A DNA stretch of 64,000 bases. Source: Chloroflexota bacterium (lineage in GTDB: Bacteria; Chloroflexota; Anaerolineae; DTLA01). The notes under the pieces are model-generated. The model made no database searches. It saw nothing but the letters and a program-made list of their open reading frames with translations, and had not been told where the DNA came from. Within the stretch, counting starts at the first letter, position 1, and the number at the start of each line of letters is the position of its first letter. The translations under genes and the position numbers were made by a program. Where the stretch lies: NCBI GenBank assembly GCA_014874485.1, contig JADBJK010000024.1, forward strand, positions 186,001 to 250,000, given 5' to 3'. This document shows, in pieces, positions 63,032 to 64,000 of the stretch.

Positions 63032-63928
63032 ATGCGTCGCCGAAAGCCGAACGCGCGCACGTGGGTGCTCCTGGGCGCGGGGCTTGCGCTCGCGGCGGTC
63101 GCGGCCTTCCTGCTCAACGTCAGCCGCCCCGGCCCGCTGACCCCCGTAGGGGCGCCTGCGGGCGGTTCGCTCCCCGCCACCCTCACCGTCGCCACGCTCA
63201 ACCTCTGGCACGATTACCCGCACTACTCCCGTCAGGCCGAGCGCCTGCAAGCCGCGATCTCGGCCCTGCGCGCCCTGTCGCCCGACCTGCTGTGCCTGCA
63301 AGAGGCGTCGCGCACGCCGATGGTCCCCCACGCGGCGGGCCAACTTGCCGACGCCCTCGGCATGGCCGGCGCCTACGCCCGCGCCAACGGCAACCGCGCC
63401 CTCATCCGGTTTGAGGAAGGCGAGGCCGTGCTGGCCCGCGCCGGGCTGAGCAGCGAGGCATGGCGCGAACTGTCGCCCCGCGCGGGCTTCTTTGAGCACC
63501 GGCTGGCCGTTTGGGGCACGGTGGACACCGAGGCGGGGCCTGTCGTCGTCTTCAGCACCCACATCACCAACAAGCCCGGCGAGGTCAACGCCGCGCAAAT
63601 CCGCGCGCTGGTGGAACTGGTGGAGCGCCAACGGCGCGGCCTGCCCGCAGTCGTCGCAGGCGACTTCAACGCCCACGAGGACGCGCCGCAGATTCGGGGC
63701 CTGCCCGCCCACTGGCGCGACGCCTTCCGCGAGGCCAAGCCCGACGCCCGCGGCGCGACCAGCCTGGACTCGGACAGGCGGATTGACTACATCTTCCTGG
63801 TGGATGGGGACAGCGTGCGCTGGCAGGTCCTGGATGCCGATACCTTCGGCGGCGAGGCCATATCCGACCATCGCGGAGTCTGGGCGCGGGCGCGGCAAAC
63901 ACCGCGCGGGGCTGAACCCCCGCGCTGA
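63032..63928 (+). CDS. Membrane-anchored endonuclease/exonuclease/phosphatase-family protein
   Basis: This 298-residue protein has an N-terminal membrane anchor (VLLGAGLALAAVAAFLL, residues about 11-28) and an EEP domain with TLNLWHDYPHYSRQ, LLCLQEAS (metal-binding Glu), GDFNAHEDAPQ (Asp and Asn of the active site), RRIDYIFL and SDHRGV (late Asp-His pair). All core catalytic residues are there. EEP proteins cleave phosphodiesters in DNA, RNA, lipids or sugars; the anchor places the domain on the outer face. Start at 63032 has GGAGGCAGACC. The substrate is open. Confidence 0.87.
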   Translation: MRRRKPNARTWVLLGAGLALAAVAAFLLNVSRPGPLTPVGAPAGGSLPATLTVATLNLWHDYPHYSRQAERLQAAISALRALSPDLLCLQEASRTPMVPHAAGQLADALGMAGAYARANGNRALIRFEEGEAVLARAGLSSEAWRELSPRAGFFEHRLAVWGTVDTEAGPVVVFSTHITNKPGEVNAAQIRALVELVERQRRGLPAVVAGDFNAHEDAPQIRGLPAHWRDAFREAKPDARGATSLDSDRRIDYIFLVDGDSVRWQVLDADTFGGEAISDHRGVWARARQTPRGAEPPR

Positions 63929-63962
63929 ACGGGCCAAGCCCCGATGATGCTCGCACCAGCCC

Positions 63963-63980
63963 GAAGGGCTTCGCCCCTTC
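63963..63980 (+). terminator. Weak hairpin after the EEP-family gene
   Basis: GAAGGG and CCCTTC can pair around CTTCGC about 35 bases beyond the stop. There is no U tract. The window ends shortly after, so its role is uncertain. Confidence 0.3.
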
Positions 63981-64000
63981 AGCCCGATGCCTTAGCGTCG

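Noticed and set aside
1-64000. tRNA, rRNA, prophage or transposase genes
   Set aside because: Reading through the window I saw no T-loop strings of tRNA, no rRNA-like blocks and no integrase or transposase motifs; a tRNAscan or HMM search could overturn this.

Overview
The window is GC-rich bacterial DNA with densely packed genes. It most likely comes from an anaerobic member of the Chloroflexota (Anaerolineae-like). Three things point there: a complete carbonyl branch of the Wood-Ljungdahl pathway; secreted proteins with long Pro-Thr linkers and short LLPL/LLPV tails; and large lipoproteins or exoproteins built from beta-propeller repeats. This placement is inference. No rRNA or tRNA gene was noticed to settle it.

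Layout. (1) 1-5082, minus strand: a PadR-type regulator, a fused double-ATPase ECF transporter ATPase, an XdhC-type molybdenum-cofactor maturation protein, a MOT1-type molybdate transporter and ECF S- and T-like membrane proteins, behind a consensus promoter with an adjacent inverted repeat. (2) 5357-7981: a secreted LVIVD-repeat protein, then a convergent AmiS/UreI-type channel gene. (3) 8931-20424, minus strand: one long operon for an AOR-family tungsten oxidoreductase with its ferredoxin and a MoaD/ThiS-like protein, a LarA-like protein that has lost most catalytic residues, a DUF6282-type hydrolase, a 3-hydroxyisobutyrate-dehydrogenase-family reductase, an IlvD/Edd dehydratase and a four-subunit molybdenum hydroxylase with a split Mo subunit. 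(4) 20591-28614, minus strand: a second catabolic operon (hydroxyacyl-CoA dehydrogenase, BKACE, IlvD, UlaG-like metallohydrolase) ending in a multi-PAS histidine kinase and response regulator, interrupted by a palindromic repeat element.

(5) 28962-43534, minus strand: the Wood-Ljungdahl island. The methyl-branch genes fchA, folD and fhs have their own promoter and long leader. They are followed by an HMA-like protein, cooS/acsA, acsB, a CBS protein, acsD, a 71-residue membrane protein, acsC, a RACo-type corrinoid activator and acsE. No formate dehydrogenase, methylene-THF reductase, CooC or AcsF is present in the window. (6) 44304-56726: a secreted M4 metalloprotease facing a minus-strand set of lipoprotein, patatin, DUF2804 and YgfK-like oxidoreductase genes. 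(7) 56978-63928, plus strand: a type III restriction-modification pair with a strong promoter, a small membrane protein and a membrane-anchored EEP-family phosphohydrolase.

Taken together, regions 1, 3 and 4 look like a molybdenum/tungsten-dependent route for oxidising and dehydrating small polar carbon compounds. Region 5 could take up or release C1 units and acetyl-CoA. The substrate of the catabolic operons cannot be read from sequence. The most unusual points are the 11.5-kb AOR/LarA-like/Mo-hydroxylase operon, the LarA-like protein without its cofactor lysine, the cysteine-free HMA protein next to CODH, the attenuator-like leader before fchA and an in-frame repeat insertion in the restriction subunit.
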